The notes under the pieces are model-generated. The model was not told the origin of the DNA, did not search any database, and saw only the letters and a list, made by a program, of their open reading frames with translations. The position numbers and the translations under genes were made by a program. Shown here piece by piece: positions 35,079-43,537 of a stretch of 64,000 bases of DNA (positions are counted from its first letter, which is position 1; every line of letters starts with the position of its first letter). Source of the DNA: Albidovulum aestuarii (lineage in GTDB: Bacteria > Pseudomonadota > Alphaproteobacteria > Rhodobacterales > Rhodobacteraceae); contig NZ_JASBQQ010000011.1 in assembly GCF_029961185.1 (NCBI RefSeq), positions 54,701 through 118,700 of the forward strand, read 5' to 3'.

Positions 35079-35425
35079 TTGTCTTTTCCTTCTCAACTTT
35101 GCACTGGTAAGCGACGCTCATTCTGCACCCGCATCTTCGGCGCGGCCCACGTCCCGAATTGATCCGCAACTGCCCGGAAAACGCCATAAACCGACGGGAG
35201 ACGGCCATAAACCGTAGTTTAGGGACCCCAAAAAATGGGAGATTACGGCATCAATGTGATGCAGAGGTCTTTTTTGCTTCCGAAATGGAGACGATAAGTC
35301 GTTTTAAGAACAATGCGTTAGCAAGAAATGCAGTGCACACGCCGTTTCGGAAAGTTCCAGACAGCCACTCGATCGCACCAGGCGAATCGCCTAGCGCTAG
35401 AGTTCGGCACGGATCTTGGAAGCTC
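35079..35425. promoter_or_regulatory. Intergenic region with 21-bp-spaced direct repeat
   Basis: This 347-bp gap separates trpB from the 34752-35078 gene, both on the minus strand. It holds the direct repeat GCCATAAACCG at 35183-35193 and 35204-35214, 21 bp apart, which is two helical turns and about 105-135 bp upstream of the 35078 start. That is a plausible activator binding arrangement. No gene is evident in the rest. Confidence 0.45.
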
Positions 35426-36658
35426 TCAGGTGCGGATATCGAAGCCTAGATGCTTGGCCACGGCGAAGATATCCTTGTCGCCCCGACCGCACATGTTCAT
35501 CACAATGATATGGTCTTTCGGCAGGGTCGGCGCGATCTTCATCACATGGGCAAGTGCGTGGCTGGGTTCCAGTGCCGGGATGATGCCTTCCAGTGCGCAG
35601 GACAGTTGGAACGCCTCAAGCGCCTCCTTGTCGGTGATCGACACATATTTTGCGCGGCCCGTCTCATGCAGCCAGGAATGCTCCGGTCCGATGCCGGGAT
35701 AGTCGAGCCCTGCCGAGATTGAGAAGCCTTCGAGGATCTGGCCGTCGTCGTCCTGCAACAGATAGGTCCGGTTGCCATGCAGCACGCCCGGACGCCCGCC
35801 GGTGAGCGAAGCGCAATGCTCCATGCGGTCGTCAACACCCTTGCCACCAGCTTCGACGCCGATGATGTTGACCGACGGATCGTCGAGGAACGGGTAGAAG
35901 AGGCCCATGGCGTTCGACCCGCCGCCGATCGCGGCGATGACGGTATCCGGCAGGCGGCCTTCGCCCTCCTGCTCGGCCAGTTGCCAGCGCACCTCCTTGC
36001 CGATGATCGACTGGAAATCGCGCACCATGGCCGGATAGGGATGCGGCCCCGCCACCGTGCCGATGCAATAGAACGTGTCGCGTACATTGGTGACCCAGTC
36101 GCGCAGCGCATCGTTCATCGCGTCCTTGAGCGTGCCGCGGCCCGAGGTGACCGGCACCACCTCGGCCCCCAGCAGCCGCATGCGGAAGACGTTCGGCGCC
36201 TGCCGCTCTACGTCATGAGCACCCATATAGACGATGCACTTCAGGCCGAACTTGGCGCAGACCGTCGCAGTGGCCACGCCGTGCTGGCCCGCGCCAGTCT
36301 CGGCGATTATCCGTATCTTGCCCATGCGGCGTGCGAGGATGATCTGCCCCAGCACGTTGTTGATCTTGTGCGCGCCGGTATGATTCAACTCGTCGCGCTT
36401 CATATAGACCTTTGCGCCGCCGAGATGCTCGGTCAGGCGTTCGGCGAAATACAAGGGCGAGGGACGGCCCACATAGTGTTTCCAGAGCCAGTCCATCTCG
36501 GCCCAGAAACTGTCGTCGGTCTTGGCCTTCTCATATTCCGCTTCCAGATCGAGGATCAGCGGCATCAGCGTCTCGCTGACGAAGCGCCCACCAAAGATAC
36601 CAAACCGGCCCTGCTCATCCGGACCCGTCATGAAGCTGTTGAGTTGATCATTGGCCAT
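35426..36658 (-). CDS. trpB: Tryptophan synthase beta chain
   Basis: A 410-residue PLP enzyme that joins indole and serine to give tryptophan. The PLP lysine is in [13 protein letters not shown] and the phosphate-binding loop is GGGSNAMG. The N-terminus [17 protein letters not shown] is typical. ATG 36658 follows GGAGAGGG. No trpA gene is visible on either side; in this window trpF lies 1.6 kb upstream on the same strand, separated by a plus-strand nuclease-family gene and a GNAT gene. A 264-residue trpA must lie elsewhere. Confidence 0.96.
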   Translation of the reverse strand: MANDQLNSFMTGPDEQGRFGIFGGRFVSETLMPLILDLEAEYEKAKTDDSFWAEMDWLWKHYVGRPSPLYFAERLTEHLGGAKVYMKRDELNHTGAHKINNVLGQIILARRMGKIRIIAETGAGQHGVATATVCAKFGLKCIVYMGAHDVERQAPNVFRMRLLGAEVVPVTSGRGTLKDAMNDALRDWVTNVRDTFYCIGTVAGPHPYPAMVRDFQSIIGKEVRWQLAEQEGEGRLPDTVIAAIGGGSNAMGLFYPFLDDPSVNIIGVEAGGKGVDDRMEHCASLTGGRPGVLHGNRTYLLQDDDGQILEGFSISAGLDYPGIGPEHSWLHETGRAKYVSITDKEALEAFQLSCALEGIIPALEPSHALAHVMKIAPTLPKDHIIVMNMCGRGDKDIFAVAKHLGFDIRT

Positions 36659-36794
36659 GTGTCTGCCCTCTCCTGACAGGCCCGGGCTTAGCGCGGCTGG
36701 GGCGGCGCGTAAAGATGCCGGAACGCCAGTCAGCAATCCGACATGCATTTATGATAGGATAAGGCCATTGGTTCATTGATTACCGGAGACCGCC

Positions 36795-37829
36795 ATGGCC
36801 CGTCGCGGCGTCAGCTTTGCCAGCTTCAACCTCTACAACCTCAACGAACCCGGCCTCGCCGTCTATAAGGACACCGATGGCTGGGATCAGGATGCCTATG
36901 ACCGCAAGATCGCCTGGACCGCAGTGATGCTGAGGATCATGAAGGCCGATGTCTTCGGCTTTCAGGAGTTGTGGCATGCCGACAGCCTGTCGGCCGCATT
37001 GGCCACAGCCGGGCTCGACGGGGAATACACCGCCATCGCACCGCCAGGACATGCGGGGCAAAAGATCGTCTGCGCCGCCGCCGTGCGCTCGGCGATACTG
37101 ACCGGCACGCCCCGCTGGATCGAAAACTTTCCCCCCGACTTCATCCTGAAAAGCGGCGGCGATGACAGCCAGACCGGGGATATCGAAGTGCTGATCGACG
37201 CCTTTTCACGTCCTGTTCTGCGCCTGACGATCCAGCCGCATTCCAACGCGCCTGAGGTCGTGGTTTTCGTCTGTCATTTCAAATCCAAGGGGCCGACCCA
37301 GATCTTCCGCGAATCCTGGTACGACAAGGATGTTCATGGCCGCCATTCCGAGGCGATCGGTGGCGCGCTGTCGACCATCCGCCGCACGGCCGAGGCGATG
37401 GCGCTGAGGATGATCCTGACCGAAGAGATGAAGAACACCGACACACCAGTCGTGGTGATCGGTGATTGCAATGACGGCCAGCATTCCAACACCCAGAACA
37501 TTCTGACCGGCCAGCCGCGCTTCCTTACCACTTTGTCGAAAGGCGGAGGCGACAACGACCTATACTCGGCACAGACGCTGCAGCAGTACCGCAGCGAACG
37601 AGATGTCTATTACACCCATCTCTATCAGGACATGCGCGAGTCGCTGGACCACATTCTTGTCAGCCAGGAATTCTACGACAACTCAAAGAAGCGGATCTGG
37701 GCCTTCGACGGGTTGGAGATCGCGAACGATCACCTGAACATTGACGACCACAAGGAAACCGGCACCGGCGATCACGGTGTTGTGCGCGCGCGGTTCGTCT
37801 ACAAGCCCGCCGCCGATGCGGTTGTCTGA
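36795..37829 (+). CDS. Endonuclease/exonuclease/phosphatase-family protein
   Basis: A 344-residue protein of the DNase I/EEP fold. Recognisable elements are the N-terminal FASFNLYNLNEP, the metal glutamate in DVFGFQELWHADSL, the asparagine and histidine pattern VVVFVCHFKSKGP, VVVIGDCNDGQ (the D-x-N metal and catalytic motif) and the C-terminal GTGDHGVVRARF, whose DH is the catalytic histidine pair. There is no signal peptide. Substrate could be nucleic acid, phosphodiester or phospholipid. It is monocistronic, divergent from trpB and convergent with the GNAT gene. Confidence 0.8.
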   Translation: MARRGVSFASFNLYNLNEPGLAVYKDTDGWDQDAYDRKIAWTAVMLRIMKADVFGFQELWHADSLSAALATAGLDGEYTAIAPPGHAGQKIVCAAAVRSAILTGTPRWIENFPPDFILKSGGDDSQTGDIEVLIDAFSRPVLRLTIQPHSNAPEVVVFVCHFKSKGPTQIFRESWYDKDVHGRHSEAIGGALSTIRRTAEAMALRMILTEEMKNTDTPVVVIGDCNDGQHSNTQNILTGQPRFLTTLSKGGGDNDLYSAQTLQQYRSERDVYYTHLYQDMRESLDHILVSQEFYDNSKKRIWAFDGLEIANDHLNIDDHKETGTGDHGVVRARFVYKPAADAVV

Positions 37830-37832
37830 TCT

Positions 37833-38279
37833 TCAGTCGAGACGGCGCTTGAACCCGGTATGCGATGGCGTGAATCCCAGACGCTCGTAAAAATGCCTTG
37901 CGTCGTGCCGGTCGGCATTCATCGTCAGTTGCATGAGCCCGCAATCCGCGGCACGGGCGCGGGCCTCGGCATCGGCGAACATCACTTGCCCGATCCCCTG
38001 CCCTCGCAGGTCGACAGCAACGCGGACGCTTTCCACCTGCGCCCGTCGCGTGGCGCGCAGCGACAGGCCGGTGATGAAGGTGAGCTGATAGGTTGCCACG
38101 ATCCGACCGTCGTCCTCGCCGACAATAACCGTATTGCCGCCTTCGGTCGCTATTGCATCGAAGGCGGAATAATAATCATCGAGTGACGCACCTTCGCGCT
38201 CCGCACCAAGCGCATCGTCCCTGAGAAGCGCCACGATCGCTGGAACGTCGTCACGCCGCGCCTCGCGGAACCGGATCAT
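37833..38279 (-). CDS. GNAT-family N-acetyltransferase
   Basis: A 148-residue acetyltransferase. Motif A, binding acetyl-CoA, is [20 protein letters not shown], and motif B includes [15 protein letters not shown]. The ATG at 38279 overlaps the trpF stop by four bases, so the gene is translated behind trpF. The acetyl acceptor is unknown. Confidence 0.88.
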   Translation of the reverse strand: MIRFREARRDDVPAIVALLRDDALGAEREGASLDDYYSAFDAIATEGGNTVIVGEDDGRIVATYQLTFITGLSLRATRRAQVESVRVAVDLRGQGIGQVMFADAEARARAADCGLMQLTMNADRHDARHFYERLGFTPSHTGFKRRLD

Positions 38280-38926
38280 ACGGACACCGCTCTTTTTGCC
38301 GCGGCGATGAAGGCACGGATCAGATCGGCGTCCTTCACGCCCGGCGCGCTTTCGACACCAGACGACACATCGACCTGTCGCGCCCCGGTCAGGCGGATCG
38401 CCTCGGCAACATTGTCGGGCGTCAAGCCGCCTGCCAGCATCCACGGGCAGGGCCAGTATTTCTTCGCGACCAGTCGCCAATCAAAAGCAAGGCCGTTACC
38501 GCCGGGCAGGGCCGCGCCCTTGGGCGGTTTCGCATCGACCAGAAGCTGGTCGGCGACCTTGCCATAGGTTTCGATGGCCTTCAGGTCACCGGCTTCCGCC
38601 ACGCCCACGGCTTTCATCACCGGCAATCCATAGCGGGCCCGGACCTCGGCAACCTGTTCGGGGCTTTCCGCGCCGTGCAACTGCAACATATCGAGTGGCA
38701 CGGCAGACGTGATCGCATCCAGCTCGGCATCGGTCGCGTTCACCGTCAGAGCCACCTTGGCCACACCGGGCGGCACCATGAGCGCGAGCCGTGCAGCCGT
38801 AGGGATCTCAACATGCCGGGGAGATTTCGGGAAAAAGACCAGACCGATATAGGCTGCGCCGTTGTCAACGGCGGCCTCGATATGGGCGGGCTCTTTCAGC
38901 CCGCAGATTTTCACGCGGATATCCAA
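38276..38926 (-). CDS. trpF: Phosphoribosylanthranilate isomerase
   Basis: A 216-residue TIM-barrel enzyme of tryptophan synthesis. The N-terminal KICGLKEP carries the catalytic cysteine, and [15 protein letters not shown] near the C-terminus is the phosphate-binding site. The catalytic aspartate lies in [10 protein letters not shown]. It lies downstream of the lapA-like, ihfB and rpsA genes on the same strand, a standard alphaproteobacterial order. Confidence 0.95.
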   Translation of the reverse strand: MDIRVKICGLKEPAHIEAAVDNGAAYIGLVFFPKSPRHVEIPTAARLALMVPPGVAKVALTVNATDAELDAITSAVPLDMLQLHGAESPEQVAEVRARYGLPVMKAVGVAEAGDLKAIETYGKVADQLLVDAKPPKGAALPGGNGLAFDWRLVAKKYWPCPWMLAGGLTPDNVAEAIRLTGARQVDVSSGVESAPGVKDADLIRAFIAAAKRAVSV

Positions 38927-38947
38927 ATAACCCCTCCGGGGAACCGG

Positions 38948-39307
38948 TCAGCCCGCCTTGCGACCCTCAAGCAGCGCCAGAACATCGTCCTCTGCCTCGG
39001 GCTTTTCCGCCTTGAGTCGACTGACTTCCTTTTCCAGACGCCCGGCCTCACGCTTGTGCTGGCTGGCGGCGGCGCGGTGTTTCGCCTCACGGAACCATTC
39101 CCAGACGAAGCCGATCCCAAGACCCGCGACAATCCCGGCAAAGATCGCGAGGAAGAGCGGCACCTCAAGCGACCACCCGATGCCGAGGAACTGGTCCAGT
39201 TCCTCAGGCAGCAGCCGCAAAGTCACCAGACCACGATTGGCCGAGGCAACGGCAATCAGGGCAATCCCGAGGAGGGCGAGAAAGAGAAGGCGAAGCATGC
39301 GCAACAT
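38948..39307 (-). CDS. LapA-domain membrane protein
   Basis: A 119-residue protein with two transmembrane helices (LRLLFLALLGIALIAVASA; VPLFLAIFAGIVAGLGIGFV) and a C-terminal charged coiled-coil (KREAGRLEKEVSRLKAEK). This is the DUF1049/LapA plan, which in enterobacteria takes part in lipopolysaccharide assembly. ATG 39307 has AAGGA seven bases upstream. It follows ihfB by nine bases and precedes trpF by 21. Confidence 0.82.
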   Translation of the reverse strand: MLRMLRLLFLALLGIALIAVASANRGLVTLRLLPEELDQFLGIGWSLEVPLFLAIFAGIVAGLGIGFVWEWFREAKHRAAASQHKREAGRLEKEVSRLKAEKPEAEDDVLALLEGRKAG

Positions 39308-39316
39308 GCGCGATCC

Positions 39317-39598
39317 TTACCCCCCGTTGAGACGGTCCCGCAAGAGCTTTCCGGTCTTGAAGAAGGGAACATGCTTTTCCTCGACCTCGACAGATTCACC
39401 CGTGCGGGGATTTCGACCGGTTCGGGCATCGCGCTTCTTAACCGAAAACGCCCCGAAACCGCGCAGTTCGACCCGATCGCCACGCGCCAGTGCCTCGATG
39501 ATCTCTTCAAAGATCGTATTCACGATCCGCTCGACGTCACGCTGAAAAAGATGCGGATTCTCTTCGGCGATCTTCTGGATCAATTCGGACCGGATCAT
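39317..39598 (-). CDS. ihfB: Integration host factor beta subunit
   Basis: A 93-residue DNA-bending protein of the HU/IHF family. The arm carries RNPRTGESV, with the intercalating proline, and the N-terminus [17 protein letters not shown] is typical of IHF-beta. It pairs with IhfA, encoded elsewhere, to bend DNA at promoters and recombination sites, including the att sites of integrating elements. The 294 bp upstream (39599-39892) separate it from rpsA and hold the rpsA terminator and the ihfB promoter region. Confidence 0.96.
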   Translation of the reverse strand: MIRSELIQKIAEENPHLFQRDVERIVNTIFEEIIEALARGDRVELRGFGAFSVKKRDARTGRNPRTGESVEVEEKHVPFFKTGKLLRDRLNGG

Positions 39599-39844
39599 TC
39601 ACAACCCCCCTTGTCGGCCATCTTACCGGCAGCCGCAGATTTTCTTTGCTCGAACTATAGGCGCAATCTGCTCGCCGACAAACAGGAAAGCCCTTGGAAA
39701 AGCGAGGACTTCCGTCGTCTTTGTGCTTTGAAAAGCCGGGAATCGACGTCGGACCCGACACTGCGGCGCAGCATTCTGGCCCGAGAGGACGCAAGCGGGG
39801 TCAGTCAGGGGGAGTTGATCCAACCGATTCGTTTCCGAAACGGA

Positions 39845-39871
39845 AACGGCCCCGCCGATGGCGGGGCCGTT
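39845..39871 (-). terminator. Terminator hairpin of rpsA
   Basis: A perfect 12-bp GC-rich inverted repeat (AACGGCCCCGCC around a GAT loop) lies 21 bp after the rpsA stop on the minus strand. In the direction of transcription it is followed by TTTCCGTTTCGG. A second dyad, CGTTTCCG-AAA-CGGAAACG (39830-39848), overlaps its far arm and could form an alternative structure. Confidence 0.75.
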
Positions 39872-39892
39872 CTGGTTGTCATGCTGTCAGGC

Positions 39893-41578
39893 TTACTTGT
39901 CGCCCGAACCCTTGAGTGCCGCGCCAAGGATATCGCCGAGCGAAGCGCCCGAGTCGGACGAACCGTATTGTTCCACGGCTTCCTTCTCTTCGGCGATCTC
40001 GCGCGCCTTGATCGACAGGCCCAGACGACGGGTCTTGCTGTCCACATTGGTCACGCGGGCGTCGACATGGTCGCCGACCTGGAAACGCTCGGGGCGCTGG
40101 TCGGCACGGTCGCGGGCGAGGTCCGAACGGCGGATGAAGGATTTCATGCCGTTGTACTCGACCTCGATGCCGCCGTCTTCGATCGCGGTGACGGTCGTGG
40201 TGATGACCGAGCCCCGCTTCACACCGTCAACCGCATCCGAGAACGTGTCTTCGCCGAGTGCCTTGACGGAAAGCGAGATACGCTCCTTTTCGACATCCAC
40301 TTCGGTGACAGCGGCCTTGACCACGTCGCCCTTGCGGTAGTTCTGGATCGCATCCTCGCCACGCTGTTCCCAGCTGAGATCGGAGAGGTGAACCATGCCG
40401 TCGATGTCGTTCTCGAGACCGATGAACAAACCGAATTCGGTGATGTTCTTGACTTCGCCCTCGATCTCGGTGCCCACAGGATGGGTTTCCGAGAAAACTT
40501 CCCACGGGTTGCGCATCGTCTGCTTGAGGCCGAGCGAAACGCGGCGTTTCGCGGTGTCGATCTCCAGCACCATGACGTCCACTTCCTGCGAGGTGGAGAC
40601 GATCTTGCCCGGATGGACGTTCTTCTTGGTCCAGGACATTTCGGAGACGTGGACGAGGCCCTCGACACCCGCTTCCAGTTCGACGAACGCACCGTAGTCG
40701 GTAATGTTCGTGACCCGGCCCTTGTGGACGGAGTTCAGCGCGAACTTCTCTTCGACCGAATCCCACGGATCGGACTGAAGCTGCTTCATGCCGAGCGAGA
40801 TACGGTGGGTTTCCTTGTTGATCTTGATGACCTGAACCTTCACGGTCTCGCCGATCGACAGGATCTCGTTCGGGTGGTTCACGCGGCGCCATGCCATGTC
40901 GGTGACGTGGAGAAGGCCGTCAACACCGCCAAGGTCAACGAACGCACCGTATTCGGTGATGTTCTTGACCACGCCGTCGACCGTCTGGCCTTCGGTGAGG
41001 TTGCCGATGACTTCCGCACGTTGTTCGGCGCGGCTCTCCTCGAGGATCGCGCGGCGCGACACAACGATGTTGCCCCGGCGGCGGTCCATCTTGAGAATCT
41101 GGAACGGCTGCTTCATGCCCATAAGCGGGCCTGCATCGCGCACCGGACGGACATCGACCTGCGAACCGGGAAGGAACGCAACCGCGCCACCCAGATCGAC
41201 GGTGAAGCCACCCTTGACGCGGCCGAAGATAGCGCCATCGACGCGCTCTTCTGCGGCATAGGCCTTTTCGAGACGGTCCCACGCCTCTTCGCGGCGGGCT
41301 TTCTCACGGCTGAGGACAGCCTCGCCGCGCACGTTCTCGACCCGGTCGAGATAAACCTCAACCTCATCGCCGACGGCGATTTCGGCTTGCTCTCCGGGAT
41401 TTGCGAATTCTTTCAGATCGACGCGGCCTTCCATCTTGTAGCCGACATCGATGATGGCCTGGCCCGCCTCGATGGCGATGACCTTGCCTTTGACGACCGA
41501 ACCCTCTTCGGGGGTGTCAATTTCGAAGCTTTCTTTAAGGAGGGCTTCGAATTCCTCCATGGTCGCTTTAGCGCACAT
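39893..41578 (-). CDS. rpsA: 30S ribosomal protein S1
   Basis: A 561-residue protein with six S1 repeats. Repeats are visible through recurrent segments such as GAFVDLGGVDGLLHVTDMAW, GAFVELEAGVEGLVHVSEMS and GLFIGLENDIDGMVHLSDLS. It recruits mRNA to the ribosome. It lies 108 bp downstream of cmk on the same strand, the usual cmk-rpsA-ihfB order. Length and repeat number are normal for alphaproteobacteria. Confidence 0.97.
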   Translation of the reverse strand: MCAKATMEEFEALLKESFEIDTPEEGSVVKGKVIAIEAGQAIIDVGYKMEGRVDLKEFANPGEQAEIAVGDEVEVYLDRVENVRGEAVLSREKARREEAWDRLEKAYAAEERVDGAIFGRVKGGFTVDLGGAVAFLPGSQVDVRPVRDAGPLMGMKQPFQILKMDRRRGNIVVSRRAILEESRAEQRAEVIGNLTEGQTVDGVVKNITEYGAFVDLGGVDGLLHVTDMAWRRVNHPNEILSIGETVKVQVIKINKETHRISLGMKQLQSDPWDSVEEKFALNSVHKGRVTNITDYGAFVELEAGVEGLVHVSEMSWTKKNVHPGKIVSTSQEVDVMVLEIDTAKRRVSLGLKQTMRNPWEVFSETHPVGTEIEGEVKNITEFGLFIGLENDIDGMVHLSDLSWEQRGEDAIQNYRKGDVVKAAVTEVDVEKERISLSVKALGEDTFSDAVDGVKRGSVITTTVTAIEDGGIEVEYNGMKSFIRRSDLARDRADQRPERFQVGDHVDARVTNVDSKTRRLGLSIKAREIAEEKEAVEQYGSSDSGASLGDILGAALKGSGDK

Positions 41579-41686
41579 GCGTGTTCAGTTCCTTTTCATC
41601 ACGTTTTCTGGCCATGCGGTTGGCTCCGCCGGTCTTTGGTTTCGCGTCCTTCGGGCAGGCCCCGGACAAAGACAAAGGGCCGCAGC

Positions 41687-42283
41687 TTACGCCCGACCCT
41701 GCTCTATCCGTTTTTCTATGGCTTCAATCGCCTTATGGACGGCTGCGTCTATAGAGAGTTCCGTCGTATCTAGCAAGACCGCATCGTCGGCGGGTTTCAA
41801 CGGCGCTGTGGTCCGTTCCGCATCCCGCTTGTCCCGCTCGATCACCTCGACCAGAACCTTGGCCTCGTCGCCACCCACTTCCAGCCAGCGTCGGTGGGCG
41901 CGCACCTTGGGGCTTGCCGTAACGAACAGTTTCACCTCCGCCTCAGGGCAGATCACCGTTCCGATGTCGCGCCCGTCAAGGACCGCACCGCCCTCGCGGC
42001 GCGCGAAGCTGCGCTGGAATTCGACCAGCGCGGCCCTCACTTCGGGGATGACGGCAACCCGGCTGGCCGCCTGCCCGGCCTCCAATGTTCTCAGATCATC
42101 GCGGGTCAGGTCGGCTTCGTTCAGGCGGCGTGCGGCCTCCACCGGATCGCCGCCCTTTGCGCCAACGGCGCGATAGAGCAGCCCGGTATCGAGATGGGCG
42201 AAGCCGAAATGCGCCGCAACTGCGCGGCTGATCGTGCCCTTGCCCGCCGCCGCCGGTCCGTCGATTGCCACTGTAAAGATCAT
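41687..42283 (-). CDS. cmk: Cytidylate kinase
   Basis: A 198-residue nucleoside monophosphate kinase with the P-loop [16 protein letters not shown], the CMP-site segment [10 protein letters not shown] and [20 protein letters not shown]. It phosphorylates CMP and dCMP. It usually lies directly next to aroA in this group; here about 3.8 kb of other genes separate the two. Confidence 0.95.
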   Translation of the reverse strand: MIFTVAIDGPAAAGKGTISRAVAAHFGFAHLDTGLLYRAVGAKGGDPVEAARRLNEADLTRDDLRTLEAGQAASRVAVIPEVRAALVEFQRSFARREGGAVLDGRDIGTVICPEAEVKLFVTASPKVRAHRRWLEVGGDEAKVLVEVIERDKRDAERTTAPLKPADDAVLLDTTELSIDAAVHKAIEAIEKRIEQGRA

Positions 42284-42344
42284 GCGTCGACTCCTCCGGG
42301 ACTCTGACTAGGCCAAAGTATCGGCAAGCTCAATTCGGCACTAT

Positions 42345-42381
42345 TGACAGTATTAATGTCATTTTGACAATGTACATGTCA
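42345..42381. promoter_or_regulatory. Duplicated operator TGACA-N7-TGTCA overlapping the marR-type start codon
   Basis: Two dyads of identical form, TGACA-GTATTAA-TGTCA (42345-42361) and TGACA-ATGTACA-TGTCA (42365-42381), are spaced 20 bp apart. The second ends on the A of the ATG. TTGACA at 42344-42349 would serve as a -35 box, so bound protein would block transcription. The obvious binder is the MarR-type protein encoded immediately downstream. Confidence 0.7.
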
Positions 42382-42824
42382 TGAAGGATCTATACACAAT
42401 CATCTGGCAGACCCGGCCCCTGCTTCAGCAAATTGAAACTGCCGTTGCCGCGGGCCTCGATGGCACTGGCCTGACGGTAAGAATGCGTGCAGTGCTTGAG
42501 ATCCTCTTTTCCGACGGACCAATGACCGTGCCCGCATTGGCGCGCCGCCTGTCGATCCAGCGCCAATATGTCCAGCTCATGGTCAACGAGACAGAGGCGG
42601 CGGGATTCACCGCGCGTCACGCGAACCCGGCCCACAAGGCATCACATCTGGTGAACCTGACCGAGGCGGGTCGCGACGCCATTGGCAAGGCCCTGACCCG
42701 TGAAGCGACAATTGTCGAAAGAATCGCACTGCAGTTCGACCCCAACGACATCGCCGCAGCGAAGCGGGTAAGCGAAGGGCTGATTTCGGCATTCCGGCAG
42801 ATCAACGGGGAAGAACCGGCATGA
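42381..42824 (+). CDS. MarR-type transcriptional regulator
   Basis: A 147-residue winged-helix protein. The DNA-binding region spans residues about 30-95 (ALARRLSIQRQYVQLMVNET, then AAGFTARHANPAHKASHLVN and LTEAGRDAIG). No Shine-Dalgarno sequence precedes the ATG, which itself overlaps an operator copy, so the mRNA may be leaderless. Its stop overlaps the isochorismatase-type gene by four bases, making a two-gene operon that is probably autorepressed. Confidence 0.82.
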   Translation: MKDLYTIIWQTRPLLQQIETAVAAGLDGTGLTVRMRAVLEILFSDGPMTVPALARRLSIQRQYVQLMVNETEAAGFTARHANPAHKASHLVNLTEAGRDAIGKALTREATIVERIALQFDPNDIAAAKRVSEGLISAFRQINGEEPA

Positions 42825-43462
42825 TACTCGCAGTTTCGCTCGCCGCCCTTGCTGTCTTCCTCTGGCTCGCCATCACACTCTGGCGCTTCGTCCGGATCAG
42901 CCGCGCCGAACATATCGGTGACCGGCGTAAGGGAACCGCCCTGCTGCTGATCGACCTGCAGAAGGATTTCCTCGACAATGGCCCCTATCCGCCCGCGCAA
43001 CGCGCCCAGGCCCTGGACGCGGTATCCCGGGCTGCGGTTCAGGCGCGAGGCAACGGATGGCCGGTGATCGCGGTCCGGCAGACGGTGCGCAGCCGGTCCC
43101 TGCGGCTGCTTGCGCGGCTCGCCCTCGGCGGCAAAGGGATGGACGGCACAGCCGGCAGCGATCTTGTGCCGGAGGCTGCCGCCCTGTCGGACCATGTTCT
43201 GAGCAAGGAGGTGCAGGATGCATTTGCATCCGGCGAACTCGACCGCCTGCTTGCACAACATGATGTCGCGCATTTGCGGATCGCCGGTCTGGACGGTGAG
43301 CACTGCGTTCGCGTCACATGTCTGGCGGCAATACAGCGTGGATATAACGTGACCCTGCTTTCCGACGCGATCCTGACCGCGCGCGACACTGGCTGGGACA
43401 AGGCCGCGCGGCAGGCCCAGATGCAGGGCGTGACCGTCGGAACCGTTGCTACGCTCTGCTGA
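42821..43462 (+). CDS. Isochorismatase-family cysteine hydrolase with N-terminal membrane anchor
   Basis: A 213-residue protein. Residues 3-22 form a transmembrane helix (LAVSLAALAVFLWLAITLW). The following domain has the catalytic triad of this fold: Asp in ALLLIDLQKDFLDNG, Lys in LSKEVQDAFAS and Cys in LDGEHCVRVTCLAAI. Family members hydrolyse amides such as nicotinamide, carbamoyl or ureido compounds, or isochorismate. A membrane anchor is unusual; family members are mostly soluble. The active site should face the cytoplasm given the basic residues (WRFVRISR) after the helix. The substrate is unknown. Confidence 0.82.
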   Translation: MILAVSLAALAVFLWLAITLWRFVRISRAEHIGDRRKGTALLLIDLQKDFLDNGPYPPAQRAQALDAVSRAAVQARGNGWPVIAVRQTVRSRSLRLLARLALGGKGMDGTAGSDLVPEAAALSDHVLSKEVQDAFASGELDRLLAQHDVAHLRIAGLDGEHCVRVTCLAAIQRGYNVTLLSDAILTARDTGWDKAARQAQMQGVTVGTVATLC

Positions 43463-43509
43463 AGCTCTGCTAAAGCCCTTACCGTCGCCTGCTGCCTGCC
43501 GCGCTACTT

Positions 43510-43530
43510 CCGGTCTGACCAACAGACCGG
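43510..43530 (+). promoter_or_regulatory. Hairpin overlapping the ribosome site of the radical SAM gene
   Basis: CCGGTCTG-ACCAA-CAGACCGG is a perfect eight-base-pair hairpin. Its right arm ends with the first two bases of GGAG (43529-43532), the ribosome site for ATG 43538, so folding would hide that site. It may act as a translational control element or as a weak terminator of the preceding operon. Confidence 0.5.
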
Positions 43531-43537
43531 AGACCCC

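Noticed and set aside
38675..41773. Open frame of about 1000 codons antisense to trpF, lapA-like, ihfB and rpsA
   Set aside because: It runs across four real genes on the opposite strand and encodes no known motif.
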